Assembly (NCBI GenBank): GCA_029783825.1
Contig: JAREIK010001718.1
Location: 945,898-1,009,897 of the forward strand
From: Sapria himalayana
Lineage: Eukaryota > Streptophyta > Magnoliopsida > Malpighiales > Rafflesiaceae
Direction: 5' to 3'
Length of the DNA stretch: 64,000 nucleotides
Below, one piece after another: positions 36,969 to 51,196 of this stretch. The stretch's first letter is position 1, and each line of letters begins with the position of its first letter. The position numbers and the translations under genes were made by a program. Under the pieces are notes generated by a model. That model searched no databases, was not told the origin of the DNA, and saw only the letters and a list, made by a program, of their open reading frames with translations.

Positions 36969-38722
36969 CTAGGTCAATAGATGATCAATATCATATAAAT
37001 TTATATTTTTAATGAATTTGGTAGTACTATGCTGGATTTTCTCCTCTAACAATTTTCTAAAATTCACATATTCTTCTTCTATCTTTTTTTGTGCAAAATG
37101 ATATTGTATTATGCTTGATCTAGTAATTTCAACTATTTCCAATTGATTTTCTTCCTTGTGGTAGAGGAACAATGTCACATATCATAGTTTTATAGAGAGC
37201 TTTAATTTTTTTTACTTTTATGTCATCTATAAAGAAGCTTCTTAACTTTTATAACCTCATTATAAGTTGTTAACTTTTCATACTTTGTTAGTAGATTGTA
37301 TGCAACATTTCCTTCCATATTGTATTCAAGTGTCAAGTTGATTCACTCCTTTCACAAACTAACTAACATACCTCAAATCCAAATGTTTCTGACTTAATTG
37401 GTAGTTATTCATTGTGCTCTGATAATTTCTATTATGATTGGTTATTTCCAATAAAATTTATGCCCTCTATATTTTTCATCAATGTGTCAGCTCCATTTTC
37501 ACATTGTAGCATATCTTCTACAAAGATGGCATCTCTAACATTGGGGATAGTGAGATTTCATGTGCAATACCCTTTTACTCCATCATTATATCTGAAGAAT
37601 ATATATATATTTCAAGATATTAGATCTAGCTTTGATATTTCCTCAGCATTTTAGATGACATACACGACTTAAAAAAAGTTGTAATTGGCTTATCAAATAA
37701 TATATCTATCAGTACCTTTGAGTCATTTGTAGTTTATAATGATCAATTGATCACATAATAGATAGTTTTGATAACTTCCACCCAAATCGACTTAGTCAAC
37801 TCTATTGTTATTAATATAATTCTTATTCATTCTATCAAAGCTTTTTTTGTCCGCTATGTTACTCTAATTTGTAGCTGAGTGCATTCCATTGGAACTACTT
37901 ATTGATATATTCTTATTGACATAAGTTAGTAAATTCAACGCTTGTACATTCTCTCTCATTGTCTATTATCAAACACTTGATATTCTTTTCATATTCAAGA
38001 TCTAATAATGTTTTAAATATTTTCAAAACTTTTCCTTAACTAATTGTCAATAAAAGATATGAAGTTTATTGCACCTGCTATAAAGAGTACTTGTGCTTTT
38101 CAAACATTTGAATGGACCAATTATAACATAGCTTTGCTTCTAGTTTTAGAACTACTAAACTTTTAACTATGATACTTAATAGTGACGTGGTGCATACAAA
38201 AGGGTAATAAGATCATTCTCTCCAAAAATTCATGTATCATATTGATCATGAGTCGTTTAGCAAGATTTTCTATTTTGAGTAAATATTACTGTTTCACTAT
38301 ATAAAGTTTCACCTTCAGTTGAGATTGTTGCAACACAATCCTAATTATTTAATGACAGATTTGTTTCTACTTATATTTTTTGTATACCTCATTATAGTGC
38401 CAACACTCAATTTTTGCAAACTCATGTTTTTTACAATGGAGTCATGTTCTTATGACATTGACATAATTTGATTTTTGCAAACTTGAGCAATTTTTTAATG
38501 ATAATATTTAACTTTCTTCGTATCTTATGACATTGACATAATTTGATTTTGACTCTCAATGAAGTCATGTTCTAATAATCTTCCTTTAAAGAAAATGAAA
38601 CCCTCATATAGATGAAAAGATGATATATTATCTTTGTTATATTTATACTTGTTTTCTTGCTCAAGTATAGTAGTTGCAACATCATTAAAGATTATCATTA
38701 TGCTTAAATAACTATTATCCAT
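36969..38722 (-). pseudogene. Decayed Ty1/copia polyprotein (gag knuckle and integrase)
   Basis: On the minus strand the fragments come in copia order. About 38400-38450 resembles a gag zinc knuckle with the motif worn down (HCKKHEFAKIECWH). 37880-38130 resembles the integrase core, with KCLIIDNERECTSVEFTNLC aligning to the KCLRSDNGGEYTSxEF box. 37480-37620 gives the post-integrase FxGYxDGVKGY signature (FRYNDGVKGY, then RDAIFVEDM). Reverse transcriptase and RNase H, expected to the left, are not recognised, so the 3' half is missing or beyond recognition. Stops are frequent. Confidence 0.7.
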
Positions 38723-39700
38723 ATTTAAGTAGAGGTGACCATATTAAATAACTCATGCTAATGGCATAACCTTTAATAAATAATTTATAATTATTAAAAT
38801 AATTACTAAATGTTCATTTGTAATAACAATAATAATAGAAAAAATATATATAAGCAAGGTATGTAATTAGAATAGTGAAACAAAACGAAAAATTGTTAAA
38901 ACAAAAAAAAAATTAGATGCTAATTTAAAAATGTATATAATTGTTTGATCTATATTTCACTAAAATTGTAATAAAATAAATAATACTCGTCTTTATTTAT
39001 AATTTAAAAAAATTTAAATTAAATATCAAATGTGGTATATGTCTATGTATACTACATGGTTCAAATAGATTAGAAGAATTTATCATTCATTTAATAATAT
39101 CCTCCGTTGATAGTTAATTTATTTTGTAAATTTTTTTATTGATAAATTTTAATATATTAATATTGATAGTTTATTTATTATTTGTATTATATATTATATG
39201 TTAGTACTTGATATTAATATAGAAATTAAAAATTATGGCATTGTAAATTTTTCTTTTTTCTTTTTTAATGCAATTTCATCCAATATAGATAAATATCAAA
39301 TTTTTAGCTTTATGTAAATGACAAAATTACATTAGGACAGCCCACATTTTTTGATTTTAATCCAAAATTATCAAATAATTATTTTTCGACAACTTATTTG
39401 TTTGATTTATGCAATTTCATAAAATTGTTACTACATATTTATTACAAAAAATCTCTATATATATTATTATAATTCCAAAAATATAAATATTATGTGTAAC
39501 ATGAATGGAAAATATTATACGTCATAATTGTAATTAGATAAATATAAGACTAAAAATGGGTTTTTAACTGATGAATTTGTAAATGGGATTTAGGAATTTA
39601 TTACATTTATTGATAAATAACCTGAATTTATGAATGAAAATAAAAATAATATTTCTATGTAATGCTTTTAAATGTCAAAATCATAGTTTCTATGATATGG
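38723..39700. other. Very AT-rich stretch, no gene seen
   Basis: No recognisable coding sequence. The missing 5' end of the adjacent CACTA element should be here, but no CACTAC terminus is visible. Confidence 0.4.
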
Positions 39701-39777
39701 ACATAGTGTGATATCATCTTGTAAAAAATGAATTTATTAGTGACTATTATATTTAGTATAAATACTATTAAATAATT

Positions 39778-42169
39778 GTGCCACAAATAACTAAGTATTA
39801 TATGCATAGAAATATTAATTTAATTGTTGCAATAAAATTAGCTAATCCCAATGATGCTTGTGAAGTAATTTTGAAATATGTTATAAATACTTCATTAAAT
39901 CCAGATATCACTAACTATATCCCAATATCATTTTTTGAAATTGTAATGGCTTCAGAAGAAGAGAGTTGGGAAGGTAATCCATATGGCCCCTCAAAGTTCC
40001 ATAAGGTTATCTGTAATGACCAAACTAATGAATTTAAAGGCAATATAATATATCAGTTGTTATCTGAATTATTACCAAAGAATAAGAACGTGATAGATAA
40101 TATTTGTGGTAGAAAGAAGTTAATACGAAGTTTGGGTTTGCTAGTGGAAAAAATACATTATTACATTAATAATTGCATAATATATTGTGGCATAGATAGT
40201 GAAGCAAATATATATAATTTTTATAACTATCCCCTGTACAAAAGAAATCCAACATGTAAAAGGCAAAAAATAAATATTCCTCACAAGGTGTATTATTTCT
40301 TATTGACTCCTCGTCTACAATGATTATTTATATCCGATGCTACTACTAATAATATGAGTTAATACAAAGATCATGTTATTGAAGATAGTGTGATGTAGAA
40401 TACTCAGATTCTCCTTCTTGGAAACATTTTGATGATAATTATTCATCATTTGTAGATGAAAGTCGAAATATTAGATTAGGGCTATGCAGAGTTGGATTTT
40501 ACCCTTTTGGACAAACAGGACAACAATACTCTTTATAGCCATTTATTATTAAATCTTATAATTTATCACCATAGATGTATATGAAAAATAAATATATATT
40601 TTTGTGTATTATCGTGCTCAGTCCGAGAAATCCAAAAAAATAATTGGATATTTTTCTACAGCCCCTTATGGTAGAACTCAAAAAATTATGAGAGGATAGT
40701 GTTGAAATATATGATATATCTAGAAAACATAACTTTAAAATATGAACATTACTAATATGAAATATAAGTGACTTTCTTACATATTCAATGTTGTCCATAT
40801 GGAGTACTGCATAGAAATATTTTGTTCTTATTGCATGGAGGACTCAAATGGATTTTATCTGAGCAAAGAAATAAAGACTTCATGGTTTGATAATCATCAT
40901 AAATTCTTACCTATAGAATATACATTTAAAATGAATATTGATGCATTTAAGAAAAGTCATAAAGTCGTTAAAAGTACATCACTTTTGAGGTCAGGTGACA
41001 AAATATTAGAAGTAATTGAAAAATATGTATTTAAAAATATTATTGGTGTTGATACAAATTACCTCAATATGCAAATTTCAAAAATTTATCACTGTGGTTG
41101 GTAGAAAAAAAATATCTTTAGGGATTTTCTATATTAGAAAACAAATTTTATTAGACATAACTTAAATGTGATGCATATTGAAAAGAATTTTTTTGATAAT
41201 ATTTTTAATACAATAATGAATATAAAGGGAAAAACAAAAGATAATGTCAAATCAAGAGATGATTTGAAAGAGTTTTGTTCATGCCCAAAGTTACATAGAA
41301 ACAAATCAATGAATAAATTCCCTAATGCTTGTTATAGTCTTGAAAAGGATGCAAAGGAGGCTTTGTGCAAATGGCTGGTGGTGCTCAAGTTCCCTGATTG
41401 ATATGAATTTAATATGGAAAGATGTGTTGATATGAAGAAGCATAAGTTATTTGGAATGAATAGTGACTACCATATATTCATGTAGAGTCTAATACTCATA
41501 GTATTCCGTAAATTACTTCCACACAATATTTGGAAAGCATTGAACGTAATAAGTATTTTTTTTAATAATTTCACTTGCAATGTTGTAAGAAATGAATAAA
41601 TAGAGCAATTACAAAATGACATCCACACATTTTTATGCAAACTTAAGCATATTTTCCTCCTAGCTTCTTTGATTCCATGGAACATATTTCAGTCTACTTG
41701 ATTTACGAATCTATGATAGCAGGTCATGTGCAATACAAATAGATGTATCCAATTGAGAGATAATATATTTTCTATTTGTTAATATAAAAATTTTAATTTA
41801 TCTAATGATTATTTTTTTCTAATATATATCAATTTCAAATATCTTAGAAAATTAAAAAATAATGTACGAAATAGAGTCAAAGTTGAAGGATTGATATGCA
41901 ATGCGTAATTGGCTAAAGAGACTTCGGTATTTTGGGCACACTACTTTTGGCCACAATTGTATAATCAGCAAAAAATATTATCATCAAAGAATATATATAG
42001 TATGACAGATAGATCAAACAAAAATGATATGCATTCTATTTTTAAACAAGGGGGTAGATCATATGGTAAAGCAACATCGAAATATTTTTTTTTACATGAC
42101 TTTGAGTATCATGTTGCGCATACATATATTTTGTTGAACTGTAAAGAAGTTATACCTTATATTGAGTAA
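39778..42169 (+). pseudogene. CACTA transposase TNP2 with DUF4218, decayed
   Basis: Matches along the family in order: 40050-40320 (LLSELLPKNKNVI, then RSLGLLVEKIHYY and the KVYYFLLTPRLQ block), 40560-40800 (PPW-type region and WNISDFLTYSMLS), 40800-41100 (the YCMEDSNGF and TSWFDNHHKFLP block), 41160-41400 (MHIEKNFFDNIFNTIMN, the strongest TNP2 signature), and 41400-41700 with 41909-42169 (DUF4218: KETSVFWAHYF, AHTYILLNCKEVIPYIE). The first 181 codons are open, after which stops recur. The En/Spm transposase recognises the CACTA ends; this copy cannot encode it. Confidence 0.88.
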
Positions 42170-42660
42170 GATTTAAAATAATTTTATATTCTCATTTTTT
42201 TTGTCATTGTATATGATATAACATTTTAATTAATCAAAATATCTTCAATTTTGTTTTTGAAGAATATTTTCTCATTAATTAAGGCAGAGAGAATCTCATA
42301 TTAATGATGAATCAATTGATGCAAAGGTTGAAAAGTATTTTACAAATTGGCTTGAAAAATATGTCAGTATATAACTTATCATTCATGGTTCTAAATAATT
42401 ATGTGCAATATTATATATGCATGAATTTGTTCTTTATCATTTTGTAGGTACAATTTTCTTCATCTAATATATGTAACAAATAAATGAAGGATCTTGCAAA
42501 AGAACCATTTTGAAGTTTACAGACGTATCCATTCATTATGTACATGGATATAAATTTCATACTTAAAAACATGTTTCAAATAGAGCTGTAATGAACAGTT
42601 GTATTTGCATCAAAGGATCTAACTATATTGCATGTACTACTGATTTTCATGGTTGACTAA

Positions 42661-43180
42661 TTGAAATTCTATAATGTAGAGTATCTTGCTTTACCAATTA
42701 AGAGGACTATTCCATTTAAGTGTGAATGGTTTGATCCAATTCTAAATATGAGTAATAAAATTCATCATCAATATAATCTTATTGATATGCACCATAATAA
42801 ATTTTATCGTAAGTATGAGTCATTTATTTGTGTGGTACAAGCCAAACAAGTATTCTACACCACTTATCCAACCACAAAAAAAATGTCACTAGTTGACAAT
42901 AAGTAAAATAAAACCCAGATCAGCTAATGAAATTGTTAAAAATGATGTTTTGGTCACTCTATCACATGTATCAGCATATCAAAAGAATAATATTGAAGTT
43001 CCTTCAATCATTCGTGTGGCATATGATGGTCTTCAAACTTTACTTGGTGAAGATAGAAATTATTTGGACATTAATGATGACAATGTTAAAAAAGATAATG
43101 ATGAGGAATTAATTACTGAATCAAATGATAATGAATATGTAGATAGAGATGATTTCTTAGAAAGTTCTAATGATGACTAG
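42661..43180 (+). pseudogene. DUF4216 part of the CACTA transposase
   Basis: Typical DUF4216 motifs: VEYLALPIKRTIPFKCEWFD, then YNLIDMHHNKFYRKYESF and QAKQVFYTTYPT. A second open segment (42893-43180) with an acidic Asp/Glu/Asn-rich tail, the usual C-terminal end, follows in another frame after a short overlap, which implies one frameshift between them. It lies downstream of the TNP2/DUF4218 remnant, as in intact family members. Confidence 0.85.
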
Positions 43181-44229
43181 AAATTTATTGATTACTTTGT
43201 TATTTTCTCATTCTTATTTTGCAATTATTAAAAGTGGATATTAAATTAAAATATTTTAATTATTTTTTTTAAATCAATGTGTTTATCATTAATTTATGTT
43301 ATTATGACATTTCATATAATGTTTTTATTGTCTCTATATATTTTAATATTTATGTAACTTGATTTAGGTATAAGAGATAATCATTCAAGTGAACGAGATT
43401 CTCAAAGTGTGGGGAGGGGCAGAGAAAGTCAACTAATAGTTCGTGGAGGAATAAATCTTTATATATTCAATGATGACAATACTACAAATGTCTATTTGCA
43501 TTCTTCTACACATATGAAAGAAACTTTGGCATCAACTCAATCATGATATACATGAATTTATTACAATAAATATTTCATCTTCGTCTCATTCTTCACTAGA
43601 AGATACTAATAGTATTAGTCAACCTATCTTAGGAGGCTCATGCATTGGTATTGCAGTAGCAACACTTGTAGGATATTCATAATTCTTAATTTGTTTGCCA
43701 AGTAATGAGAAATTTTTTATTCGGCCCACTTTTGACAATAAATAGTATGTAGCATTCTTAAATTCACTACATTCATTCTTTATAATTTTTATTTTTTTTT
43801 CATTTAAATTAAATATAAAATGATATGTGAATGAAATTAATAAATATATTACAAGTTTTAAATTTATGTATTTTACAATAATAATGTATTATATTCCTAT
43901 TTTTTGAACATTCTCATTTATAATATTAAAAGTAAATTTTAACTTTGTAGCATAAAAAATGAGTATTTTGTTTATGTGTGTATGTACATGATTATTTTAA
44001 ATTACCTATAGGTTTATTCCTTCTGCTTATACAATCGGAATGATATTTAAGGAGAAACTAGTTACAAAATGTATAAAGTGGAGCAAAGTGCCCCCAAGTA
44101 TAAAAGAATTTTAATGGGAAGAATATGAGATAAATCTTTGATGCATTAATTTGTTTTTTATTTTGGTATAATATGATATACTCTTAAAATTAATACATTA
44201 CAATATATTATTATTTTATTTGGTTTTTG

Positions 44230-45560
44230 CAGAAAAAATACAAATGAAATAATTTTTTGGAGGTATCCATGAAGAATACATGGAAACATGTGAGAATAAG
44301 ATATAATGATAAGCTTGGAAAATAGAGAACAAAATATGATAGAGATGCAAACCCTAATAGTGTCCTCCTTGGTGTTTAGATAAAGTGGTGAGATTACTAG
44401 AATAGTAAGTAGTTCAAGGCCTTCTCTCAGATGGACTCACACAATCGTCGATCAAAAAAAGCAGGTGAAGGATCAAGACCTTCAAAATATATTAGAGGTT
44501 CAAATGTGATCTACCAACATTTGATAAATCTAATATAATTATCTTTTATTTTTTGTTATTATTTATATTTTTATAATCAAAAAAATAATAGCTATATCAT
44601 AATGATTGATGTACCTTAATAGTAGCTAATATTTATTTGCTAAAAAGCTGAATTAGGATGTCCACCAAAACTTATTTGAGGTATTCAAATGAATGCACAA
44701 GAAAAATAATTGATCATTTGTAGACAAGTACTCAAATGATATAAATGTGAGGTTCTCATTTTATACTTGTAGTTTAATTTTAAAATTGGAATACTAAAAG
44801 AAAAAAATTAAAATTCATTATTTGGCTTTAAATGTAAATAAAATGAAAGCTCAAATATATTTTTTTATCATAACTAATAATTTATTTTTTATAAACTCAT
44901 TATATATAATTAATAAAATCATTTTAAACATATTTTGTAGTTGCGAGAAGATAATTTCTTTTGCTAGTATAAAATTTCTTCTAATACAGCAATTGATATG
45001 TTATGTAGTAATTTAAAAATTGTGGGAAACTGTAGAAAATTTGGTTGCAATTACTTTACAATTGACAGATCCTTCTATAACTGCACAAGAGATTAATATT
45101 GTGCATATTTACCTTTGGGTTGTCGGAGTGGAGCCAAAAAAATGACAAGTGTACGGTCAAGGTATCCACTATCCATGCATCTACATTTTATATAGGTTCT
45201 ATTTGGAGTTTTTTATCATCATCTTCCAATTATAATAACATGATTAATGAGAGGTTATTCGAGAAGATGCAAGAAATTCAGGATACATTGCAATGGAAAA
45301 ATAAGAAAATGTAACAAATGAATAAAGAGATACTAAAAAAAATTGAAAATTGAAAAATTGAAAAATTGAATAAAAGAAAGACTGAAAAATTGAAAAGAGA
45401 TGAGGAAAGAATGAAAAGAGAAGATGAAATACAACAAAAGATTTTGAAGATGGAGAAAATAATATGCAAGTTGGCAGAGACAATTTATTTTTCATCATTC
45501 GGAAGAGGATCCATCCAAATCTCTTAGAGGACAATGCTCTTCGGGAGAAAGACTCATAGT
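44230..45560 (+). pseudogene. Transposase_24 (second CACTA gene), decayed
   Basis: 44270-44520 encodes a Trp-rich segment and KYDRDANPNSVLLGV, then SQMDSHNRRSKKAGEGS and RPSKYIRGS, the conserved core of the plant En/Spm Transposase_24 family. 45240-45540 encodes a Lys/Glu-rich coiled-coil tail (KRDEERMKREDEIQQKILK). Stops separate the pieces. Minus-strand Phe/Ser-rich frames at 45244-45534 are shadows of the coiled coil. Confidence 0.8.
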
Positions 45561-46199
45561 TGCTAATAATGTGTTATTACTTTTTTTGTAATGTATGTTT
45601 TTGATCCGAATTAAAAATTTTTGTGTTGAAGATTTTAAATTTTGATATAAATTATATATTGAAATTTATGGATATTTATTTTTATTATCTGATATTTTCT
45701 TATGGCGGGTGTTATGTGAATGTCATTTGATAAAAAATATATATGGAAGTGATTCTTTAGTTGCTGGTCATATAGTTTATGTATGTAATTATATATTATA
45801 TACATCATATAGAAACAACATAAATTCTATTTGTACCTTTTGCAGACAATAGAAACTAATTTTTTTTTTCATTTCTAAATTCATTTCTAAATAGAAACAA
45901 CATAAATTCTATATGTCTTTATTGATTCGTCACTCTTTTAGAAATGCATAATACATTTCTAATGATTCCATTGCAAAATTAGCGACGAAATACAAGATCC
46001 TTTTACCATCACAATATTTAGCGATGGATTTTTGTCCATCACTATTTATAGAAATATTATTGTTTGATCCGTTTCTAAAAATTTAGCATGGAGGATTATA
46101 GAAGCAGAACTGCTCTGTTTCTAAATCCATCACTATTCACCCATACGATGATATAAAAAATGGATTCAGGCATTTCTGATTTAAAGATTTCTTATAGTG

Positions 46200-47256
46200 A
46201 TATATCTATATATCCATAAATGCATGCATGCATTATGTATATATATCAATATGTTTACATTTTATAATATCACTATATATATGTAAAATAATACATATCT
46301 ACAAATGCATGTGTATATATAACCATGTGTGTGTGTGTGTGGTGTGTGTGTACCAATAAACATATAGTTATATATACATATCTATGCATTTATAGATATG
46401 TGTTGTTATATAGATCTATTTATTCATGATATATGCATATCTATATATATGTATATGTATTTATATTAGTTACATATACATATAAATGAATATATATGTA
46501 TATATAACAATATGTTTATATTTGTATAAATAACAAGATATACAATAATAAATACATCTATACGTATATACATGTATATAGAATTATATACAGGATCTCC
46601 AAAAGAGATGGACTGGGCTGATATGAATTTTGAACCTATAAGACCTTGCCTAAGCTGAGCCAATAACCTGTTGACCACTCAATGGGCTAGTTGGATAAGG
46701 CACATTTAGTGTTTAGGACCACAACATTTAATGGACTAACAAGTTGGATATGTTGATAGGCGGGCTTACTTTCTTTCCATGCCAAGGCCAATCCAACCAC
46801 ATCATTATATTCGAGAGAAAATTTGAAAAATTTTCAAAATCTAATATACATATTGTAATATTTATACTATGCATCATGACATATATCATGATATCTCTAA
46901 TTATATATCATGATACTTATCATGAGGTATATAATAATATATATATTGTATATATAGTATATATTATAATATACATAGTGATAGGTAGTTACACACACAC
47001 ACACATATGTGTGTGTACACATATATTTGAGTGTGTTTTATAACAGATATGAACTTTATATCACAATATATGCATATATATATATATATATATACATGTG
47101 TGTGCATATGTATATATAGTTATTTATAAAAATATAAACATATAGTTATATTATATATGTGTGTGTGTGCGTGTGCGAGCGTGTGTATGTATTGTGTGTG
47201 TATAAATAATGCATATATAACTATATCATGATATATATGATGTATATCATAATATA
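46200..47256. repeat. TA- and GT-rich spacer between the two CACTA elements
   Basis: Made of ATATAT and GTGTGT tracts with palindromic ATATCATGATAT steps. 46480-46620 and 46850-46990 resemble parts of 56788-57620 on the far side of element B. 46600-46830 is a more complex piece (GGTTCAAAATTC and CCAAGGCCAATCC type) of unknown origin. No gene. Confidence 0.7.
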
Positions 47257-47663
47257 CACTACAAGATAAAAAATCAAATTAGAAACGGTTGAATTCATTT
47301 CTAATTCTATTGCAATGTTGAATTAGCAATCTTGGATTTTATTTCTATTTTGATATGAAAATAGTGACGAAATAGAATATAAATGCAAGATCCATTTCAA
47401 AATTAGAAATACATTTTGAAACACAATTTTTTTTTCGATATGAAAATCAGGAATACGTCACATTTGTTGTAGTTTATGGATGTTGTATATATACATATAC
47501 ATACAAAAACCATATAACTTACAATCTTGTAAGTATACATGCACATATTATTCATCCAATGATATTCATATAACATTCACTACAGAGTTACACATTAATA
47601 ACAAACATCAAAGTCTATCAATTACAGTACACAATCATAACTTAAAAAATAATAACACAAAAA

Positions 47664-49580
47664 CTAAAAGTTCACCACAAAGAATTTCATTTTGAAAAAG
47701 TAATAAAACAACGTCACAAATAACAATGAATCATTATCAAGATGATTATTATCCTTCGGAGATATGGATTGATCTTCTTCAGAATTATGAAAAAAAGATG
47801 AAGCATCTACCAACTTACATATTATTTTCTCCATCTTCATAATCTTTTGTTGTATTTCTTCTTCTCTTTTTATTCTTTCCTCCTCTCTTTTTACTCTTTC
47901 TTCCTCTCTTTTATTTTTTTTATTTTTCAATTTGCTTTAGTATCTCTTCATTCTTTTGTTGCATTTCTTTATTATTTTTATTTGTAAATTACCCTAGATT
48001 TCATGTATCTCCTCGCACAGTCTATAATCAAATAAATTATTGTAATTGAAAAAAGATGATAAACTTCAAATAGAATCTAGATAAAATATAGATGCATTGG
48101 TACCAAGACCATACACATGTCATTGTTTTGGCTCCACTCCAACAGCCTAAAGATAAAGATGCATAATATCAATCTCGGGTGCCTTTATAGAAAGATTTGT
48201 AAAATTTGAAGCAGTGACAACTATATTCTCCACAGTTTCCTATAATTATTATAATACAACATAACTCATCATTATTATATTCAAATAAAATGTATAGTAG
48301 CACATAGAACTATCAATACCCTGCTAAAAATTAATATAAAAATGAAGTTAGTCATTATATATAATGAGTCCATATATAATACTACCTCCGTTCCAAAATG
48401 ATAGTCTGATATCACGCAAATATTTGTTTCGAAATGATGGTCCGATATGATAAAGTAAAGTTTAATTCATTTGTAAATTCAGTTTTGCTGCATTGATGGC
48501 TTCATGGTTATAACTGACAGTCACATGAAGGCTCAACGATCCAGTTATTTATCATTGATGGTTTCCGTGCACTTATAAATATCAAAAAAAACATCATTGA
48601 GCTTCTCCAAAGGGTACTGCCGGAAAGAATTTTCCACGACAATGATGAGCTCCTCGATATCCTTAGTTGCCTACTGATGCTGAAGGGACTAGATGACATT
48701 GAAGAAGCCAAGATCCAATTATTTATCATTAAAGTTACTGTTTACATTTAATTTAACTAGTTTTGAGATCCAGTTAGCGAATCTTGTACGTAACATAACA
48801 TGGTCAAATTATACACCAATTGAAAGCTCTCGAAAAGATCTTCGCAAAAAACATAGTCACGGGATTTTCATGCAATTTGGCTCTTTATCTTTAAAGAAGC
48901 GTGTGAATCAGACTATTATTTTAGAATAAAGGTAGTAACTCATCAGTTATAGTAAAAAAACTCAACTTTACATATTAATTCTTGTGAATGCTAAAATTAA
49001 ATTTTTTTTACAAAATTTTTTTCATTAATTACACTTTACATGTGACACTATAAATTCAAATTGAGAAACTCACATTAATATCATGACCACTTATCTATAA
49101 ATGTTCTATTATTTTTCTTGTGTATTTGCTTGAACACCTCAAATATTATTGGTTGACATTCCAACTCAGCCTTTTGAAAATAAATAATAGTTACTAATGA
49201 GGTACATGATACATTATCATATATTTATTATCGTTTGCATTCATCAATTTCAAATCATGATAAATTAGGAAACATAATTTTACCAAATTAACTAAATGTT
49301 GATAGTTCGCATTTGAACCTCCAATATGTTTCGAAGGTCTTGATTATTCACATGCTTTCTCTGATCAACGATTGTGTGACTCCATCTAGGAAGTAGGATG
49401 AGACATTGAACTCTTCATTATTCCATTATTCTCACAACTTGATCTAAATATTAAGGGGAACACAATTTAGCTTTATATTGTTACCATATTTTTTTCTCTA
49501 TCTATCAAGCTTGTTATTATATCTGACATTAGTTATATGTTTCCATATATCCTTCACCAAGATCAACAAAGTGTTTTCCA
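47664..49580 (-). pseudogene. Transposase_24 of element B, split by a mariner-like insertion
   Basis: Minus strand: 49320-49440 contains the SRPSKHIGGSN block seen in element A, and 47664-47930 the coiled-coil tail (KREEERIKREEEIQQKIMK). The mariner-like piece at 48382-48935 lies between them. Stops occur throughout the first part. Confidence 0.75.
48382..48935 (-). mobile_element. Mariner-like deletion derivative with transposase fragment
   Basis: It starts CTACCTCCGTTCCAAAATGA and ends TTTTAGAATAAAGGTAG, imperfect inverted repeats of the Stowaway/plant mariner type, with TA on both sides. The minus strand of 48560-48700 encodes motifs of the plant mariner-like transposase C-terminus (LGFFNVI, SLQHQ, then VVENSFRQYPLEKLNDVFF). 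It is therefore a shrunken autonomous-type element, a bridge between a mariner-like element and a Stowaway MITE. A stop lies in the fragment. Confidence 0.85.
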
Positions 49581-51004
49581 TTTATATTTTTTCTATAAAA
49601 AATAAAGAAAATAACAATACATTGTAATACAATTATTTTCATAATATTTCATATTATATCAAATTGAAAAACTAGTAAATACATCAAAATTATACTTCAA
49701 ATTCTTCCAAATAAAATTCTTTCATATTTGAGGGCACTTTATATCCTCCACAACTAGTTTTTCCTTAAATATTTATTTGATTGTATAAGAAGAAGAAGAA
49801 ATAAACTTATGAGTAATTTAATATCAACACGTACATATACATATAAACAAAATACACTCATATTTTTACTACTAAGTTAATATTTTATTCATTTTTATTT
49901 CTTATCCAAATCTTCCTAATATAATATTTTTTAATTCTCAATGAAAATGTTTGATAAGTAATAACATCATAGTTTGTTATTAATTAAACTTATTATATTT
50001 AAACCTTAATCATTTACTAATATTTTTATTCATATATGTTATTTAAATTTTTTACGGACAAAAATAATGAAAAATGATAATGCATACATATAGTAAAATT
50101 TTGAAAGTAATGTATAGTTTATTATCAATTGTGGGCCAAATAAGGATTTTCAAAAAACTTGACATGTAATCTATGGATTGTGAATATTCAGTCGATGTTG
50201 TAGTACCAATGCATGGGCCTCTTAAGATAGGTGGGACATAGCTTACAATATCATTCGATGCAAAATAAGACGAAGAAATATCAGTGGTAGTCAATCCATA
50301 TGTCACATGGTAAGGTAGTGCCGATGTATCCTCTACGTGTAGGATAATAAGAAGAAACATTTGTATAATTGACATCATTGACTAAATGTTGAATTCATTC
50401 TTCATGAATTATTAGTTGACTTTCGCTACCCTTCCCTACATATTGAGATCCTTGATCACTTGAATTATTACCTCTTATACCTAATTCAAGTTAAATAAAC
50501 ATCAAAAAAAAATACAAAGATAATAAAAACATGTAATGAAAATATTATTATAATGAAACATAATGATAAACATAATAACATTCACAAATACGAAAAAAAT
50601 TATTTAATACCCTAACTGTATAAGTTATAAAATAAGCAAGATAACATAACATGGAAGTCAATAAATATTTACTCATCTTCATAAAGTTCTAACAAATCAT
50701 CTCTATCTACATATTCATCCTCATCTGATTATGCAAATAATTCCACTTCATTATCTTCTTCGACATGGTCATCATCAATGTTTAAATAGCTTCTATATTC
50801 ACCAAGCAATGTTTGAAGATCATCATCTTCCATAGGATTGATTGGATATAATTCTATATTATTTTCTTAAAATGCAAGTACACAAAATAGTATGACAATA
50901 ACATCCTTTTCAATAATTTTTATAGCTAATCGAGGTTTTATTTTACATATAGCCCACAAGTCATAAGAATTTCTTCTTGTCGTTGGATAAGTGGAGTAAC
51001 ACAT

Positions 51005-51196
51005 TTATTCTACTTGCACTGCAAGAATGAATGGCTTGTACTTATAATAATATTTTTTATGGTGCACATCCACAAGGTTATATTGGTGATGAATTCTAGT
51101 ACCTAAATTTGGATTAGGATAAAACCATTCACACTTAAACAGAATTATCTTCTTAATTGGTAAAGCATGATACTCTACATGTTGAAATTCAATCAA
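51005..51196 (-). pseudogene. DUF4216 part of element B transposase
   Basis: VEYHALPIKKIILFKCEWF, then YNLVDVHHKKYYYKYKPF and AVQVE are clear DUF4216 motifs and align with 42661-42860 of element A. The acidic tail is recognisable but broken in 50690-50880. Confidence 0.85.

Larger units (their letters stand above)
39701..46199 (+). mobile_element. CACTA (En/Spm) element A, 5'-truncated
   Basis: It contains, in the usual order, TNP2, DUF4218, DUF4216 and Transposase_24 remnants on the plus strand. Its right end reads ATTTCTTATAGTG, the complement of a CACTA-type terminus, followed by ATA. The left limit is set by the first coding match, and no 5' terminus is found. The same family appears complete and inverted at 47257-56787. 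Confidence 0.85.

Noticed and set aside
45244..45534. Phe/Ser-rich minus-strand frames
   Set aside because: Complement of the Lys/Glu-rich coiled-coil tail of Transposase_24.
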